A stretch of DNA of 64,000 bases from Aplectana chamaeleonis (taxonomy: Eukaryota; Nematoda; Chromadorea; Rhabditida; Cosmocercidae), in assembly GCA_029168955.1 (NCBI GenBank), contig JAPDOI010001371.1, positions 1 to 64,000 of the forward strand. Direction: 5' to 3'. Shown piece by piece: positions 61,214 to 64,000 of this stretch. Position numbers and translations under genes: made by a program. The first letter of the stretch is position 1, and each line of letters begins with the position of its first letter. The notes under the pieces were generated by a model. The model worked only from the letters and a program-made list of their open reading frames with translations. It was not told the DNA's origin and did not search any database.

Positions 61214-62851
61214 ATGCCAAAAGGAATAGTTGTCCCAGAAAAACGCGCCGGAAGCCCGCGCCGAGGAGTTATACAATGCCGAGATGTCGTACGTTCGTGC
61301 CGTGGCAGTGTGGAGGAAAGAAGATCGCCTCCGTGCAAACCGACGTCATCCCCTCCACAAAGAGGGTTTTTGTCATGGGAGAGGTGCTGGCCGGCCGCAG
61401 CTCTCCTTCGGATTCTCCTGCAAAGGTCCGGCGTGGAGAGGAATCCTGGACCCGCTCAGAAGTACCTATGCACCACGTGCGGCGAGGATGTTAACTGGAG
61501 ACATACCAGCGTCCAGTGCTTCGGATGCCAAAGGTGGGTGCGTCTCTCCTCTTCGGGTCTCAGTTCTGTGAGGCATCATAACTCATCTTTTCGTTGTGTT
61601 TTATGCTCCTCACCTTCCATCTCAGATTCCTCTATCTCAAATCGCCCCCTTTCCATTGTGCATATCAATCTAAACGGCCTTCGTGCTTTCAAGCTTTCTG
61701 AACTCTCTCTCTTCGCACGTACTTACCATCCAGACGTGATCATGGTTCAAGGAACCGAGCTCTCTCCATCCCCTACCTATCCTCATCCCAATATCCCAGG
61801 CTATACTTCTTACCATGCTCCAAGGTCATCTCTCGGCGGAGGAGTTTCTACATTCGTTCTATCCTCACTTCCCTCACACCTCATTCCCAGCACCCCCACG
61901 GACGGTACTCTCGAGTACCTCCCAATCCATCTCCCCCTAAAAACACCCCTTTCTCTTTTCAACATATACATTCCACCTACAACTTCATGCCCTTCATCTT
62001 ACAATCCTATCCCATTTCTCAAGCAGCTGAGCGACTGCTCCCTCTCATCCTCGGTCGTTTTCGCCGGTGATTTCAACGCCCACACCTTTTGCTCGTCTCT
62101 CGGTCCTGATGTTAGAGGAAATGACGTCGAAGAATGGGCAGATGAGTGCGACCTGGTCATTTTAAACGATGATCAGCCCACTCGTCTCCCTGCCAACGGC
62201 CGATCTTCTAGCCCAGACATATCTCTTGTCTCGTCCAACCTTTCTAGCTGCTGCTCGTGGTCTACCTCGACTACTCTGCCAAGTGACCACGTTCCTGTCT
62301 TTGTCCACATCGATCTGTCCAATTCTCTCGCTCCCTTTTTTGGTGTTCGCCAACGTTCTTATCTTAATTTAGGCCGAGCAGACTGGCGCCTGTTCAGTGA
62401 AGTTGCGCTTCGCCTAACGGCAGATTACCCGTGGAATGGAAGCGTGCACCAGAAGGAGTGCCATCTATCTGACGCAATCCGCAAGGTCATGAATGCGGCT
62501 ATTCCTATCGGTCCCGTCAAGACGTTCTATCCAAATGTCAACAGAGACATTCTCGACAACATTAGAACGAGAGATGCAAGGAGAGCGGTTAATCATCTGG
62601 ACCCCGTGGTTGCTGAGCTTGACAGTGAGATCAAAAAGGATTTGGACAGACACAAGAAAGAAGAGTGGGAGAAGTTCACCAGGCAGTTGGACTTCAAGAC
62701 GGACAGTGCAGCTACTTGGAAGGTTTTACGGAAGCTTTCGGGTAAAAGCTCACCCGCCACCGTCTCCACAGTCGAATTCGACAACGGCGTATTCAAATCA
62801 GGAAAGGGAGCCGCTTATGCGCTCGGGAAGTTTTTCCATCACCAGTGCTAA
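61214..62851 (+). CDS. Non-LTR retrotransposon protein: 2A-like motif, degenerate zinc finger, AP endonuclease
   Basis: A 545-residue frame. Residues 73-80 are GVERNPGP, a 2A-like translational recoding motif. Residues 86-131 hold three CxxC pairs (C86/C89, C102/C105, C128/C131) with W108, like the PHD-type finger of CR1-group elements, but the expected His and Cys after the Trp (WVHxxC) are R and S. Residues 146-367 form an exonuclease/endonuclease/phosphatase domain, the target-nicking enzyme of non-LTR elements. It has NLNGLR (153 on), QGTEL (179-183), GDFNAH (285-290) and SDHVP (357-361). A basic linker ends with a stop at 62849-62851, and reverse transcription continues in the next frame. 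Clade: CR1/jockey group by overall look; not certain. Confidence 0.9.
   Translation: MPKGIVVPEKRAGSPRRGVIQCRDVVRSCRGSVEERRSPPCKPTSSPPQRGFLSWERCWPAAALLRILLQRSGVERNPGPAQKYLCTTCGEDVNWRHTSVQCFGCQRWVRLSSSGLSSVRHHNSSFRCVLCSSPSISDSSISNRPLSIVHINLNGLRAFKLSELSLFARTYHPDVIMVQGTELSPSPTYPHPNIPGYTSYHAPRSSLGGGVSTFVLSSLPSHLIPSTPTDGTLEYLPIHLPLKTPLSLFNIYIPPTTSCPSSYNPIPFLKQLSDCSLSSSVVFAGDFNAHTFCSSLGPDVRGNDVEEWADECDLVILNDDQPTRLPANGRSSSPDISLVSSNLSSCCSWSTSTTLPSDHVPVFVHIDLSNSLAPFFGVRQRSYLNLGRADWRLFSEVALRLTADYPWNGSVHQKECHLSDAIRKVMNAAIPIGPVKTFYPNVNRDILDNIRTRDARRAVNHLDPVVAELDSEIKKDLDRHKKEEWEKFTRQLDFKTDSAATWKVLRKLSGKSSPATVSTVEFDNGVFKSGKGAAYALGKFFHHQC
61430..61453 (+). other. 2A-like peptide motif in the retrotransposon frame
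   Basis: The eight codons read GVERNPGP, preceded by LLRILLQRS. The 2A consensus is D-(V/I)-E-x-N-P-G-P; only the first Asp differs. In 2A peptides the ribosome skips the bond between the last Gly and Pro. 2A-like motifs are known near the N-terminus of CR1, L2, Rex and Ingi elements. Confidence 0.7.
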
Positions 62852-64000
62852 ACGAGGTCCGCAGAATAGAGTGACTGTAAGAGAGCTGTGGCGCCTCCCG
62901 CTTATGAGCACGGCCGAAGCGTTTACTACGACGCAAGTCGAGAAGACTATAAAGGAAATGCGGAACCCTAGTGCTATTGGTCCTGATGGGATATGTCCTG
63001 CTGTCTTTAAGAAGATACCCACTGACCTACTACCGCTTCTCACTGATGTGATAAACACCTCGTTCAGGTCGTGTACTATCCCGCAGAATTGGAAGACGGC
63101 AAACGTCGTTCCACTGCCCAATCCTGGCAAGCCCCAAGCTTCAGTCAAGAGATATCGGCCCATTAGTTTGCTGTCCTCTTTTGCTAAAGTAGCTGAAAAG
63201 CTGATCGTCAAGGACCTGGCCGAGCACAACGAGAGACAGGTGTTTCAGCATGGATTCAGAAAAATGCATTCCACCACGACAGCTTTGTTAGAAATTACTA
63301 GCTATGCAATTAATGGTTTCAACGCCTATAAGCCGCAGAGAACTGTAGCAGTTGCCTTGGATCTTACCAAGGCTTTCGACACAGTGAATCTTGGCATCTT
63401 ATCAAACAACTTACTGGAGTCATCAATCCCTCCATGGCAAAAGCGCTGGATAGCTGCATTCACTAAGGGAAGACGGGCTAGAGTGATGTTCCAGAATCAT
63501 GTCTCAAACAGCATTCCGATTGCAGCTGGAGTCCCACAGGGCGGCGTATTGTCGCCTGCTCTCTTCAGTCTGTACCTCGAAGATATGCCCGCCCCTCCCC
63601 AAGATATCAAGGTGGTCGCTTACGCTGATGATATGACTGTCTTGTGTCGTGATCGGGACATAAATGTGGCCGCCGCTAAGATTAACGGGTACTTGACCAC
63701 ACTGAAAAGCTTCTTCGACCGCAAAATGCTGAAGATTTCTGCGTCAAAGTCACCGATATCCGTACTCACAACGGACCCATCTGAACACAGCGCACATCCG
63801 TATGTCGTATGGAATGGAGATCGTTTGCCTGCCGCCCGCTTCCCAAAACTTCTCGGACTCGTGCTCGATCCATCGCTCAAGTTCCATAAGAACACGGAAC
63901 AGAAGCAGGCTATCGTTAAAGCGAAGCTTAACGTGCTTAGAGCCCTGGGCGGTACAACATGGGGTATAAGCAAAGAAACCATTATTACAACGTATAAGGC
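62817..64000 (+). CDS. Non-LTR reverse transcriptase domain, +1 frame, running off the window
   Basis: The frame opens with ATG at 62817, 35 bases before the stop of the preceding frame, and stays open to the window end (394 codons). Reverse transcriptase landmarks are NPSAIGPDGICPAVFKK (about 62968-63018), YRPISLLSSFAKVAEKLI, QHGFRKMHSTTTALLEI, ALDLTKAFDTVN (motif A, about 63355-63390), GVPQGGVLSPALFSLYLEDM (motif B) and AYADD (63618-63632, motif C). It copies the element RNA into DNA at the nick made by the endonuclease. In related elements endonuclease and polymerase share one frame, so the shift is probably a mutation in the T run at 62831-62835, although an overlapping second frame or programmed shift is possible. 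The 3' part is outside the window. Confidence 0.92.
   Translation, partial: MRSGSFSITSAKRGPQNRVTVRELWRLPLMSTAEAFTTTQVEKTIKEMRNPSAIGPDGICPAVFKKIPTDLLPLLTDVINTSFRSCTIPQNWKTANVVPLPNPGKPQASVKRYRPISLLSSFAKVAEKLIVKDLAEHNERQVFQHGFRKMHSTTTALLEITSYAINGFNAYKPQRTVAVALDLTKAFDTVNLGILSNNLLESSIPPWQKRWIAAFTKGRRARVMFQNHVSNSIPIAAGVPQGGVLSPALFSLYLEDMPAPPQDIKVVAYADDMTVLCRDRDINVAAAKINGYLTTLKSFFDRKMLKISASKSPISVLTTDPSEHSAHPYVVWNGDRLPAARFPKLLGLVLDPSLKFHKNTEQKQAIVKAKLNVLRALGGTTWGISKETIITTYK

Noticed and set aside
61189..61494. Alternative frame at the start of the retrotransposon
   Set aside because: The overlapping frame from 61214 carries the NPGP, zinc-finger and endonuclease motifs; the 61189 frame has none.

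Overview
This window looks like nematode DNA, most likely from a clade V (strongylid or rhabditid) species. That is an inference from four things: small-exon chemoreceptor genes of the nematode-specific srsx type, RTE-type retrotransposon relics, an abundance of mariner copies, and two stretches almost identical to the nematode SL1 spliced leader. There is no sign of a bacterial layout.

Only two host genes can be reconstructed with confidence. They are paralogous seven-transmembrane chemoreceptor genes on the + strand, each with eight exons. Gene A spans 21596-34625 and gene B spans 43138-54367. Exon phases and six of the eight exon lengths are identical, giving about 304 and 311 residues. 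Homologous flanks run on both sides (about 19780-21000 with 40090-41700, and 34626-35085 with 54368-54810), so a block of roughly 15 kb or more was duplicated in tandem. Every canonical splice site is visible in B. A has lost the donor of intron 3 but keeps an open 33-codon read-through of that intron. The large introns are filled with mobile elements that differ between the copies, so those insertions came after the duplication or have been lost from one copy.

1-8305 is a giant imperfect inverted repeat whose left arm runs off the window. Each arm carries a mariner copy, a Tc3-like relic and noncoding repeats. The spacer holds the 3' end of a Penelope-like element with a hammerhead-like motif. 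8550-19780 holds a second mariner family (9761-11326) with a TTAA-flanked MITE inside it, a possible secreted PAN-like protein, a TA-flanked element carrying an SL1-like 22-mer, and an RTE relic. 35133-41700 is a nest of elements inside elements. 46.7-51.2 kb (gene B intron 5) holds foldback elements, an RTE relic, G-rich repeats and two minisatellites. 54.4-61 kb holds large foldbacks, a tRNA-like sequence and more MITEs. 61214-64000 is the 5' and central part of a non-LTR retrotransposon with a 2A-like peptide motif, a degenerate zinc finger, an AP endonuclease and a reverse transcriptase. Its last two parts lie in different frames.

A recurring theme is DNA transposons with TA or TTAA target duplications and long foldback elements. 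In several cases a paralogous sequence inside the same window supplies the empty insertion site, so the duplication can be read directly.
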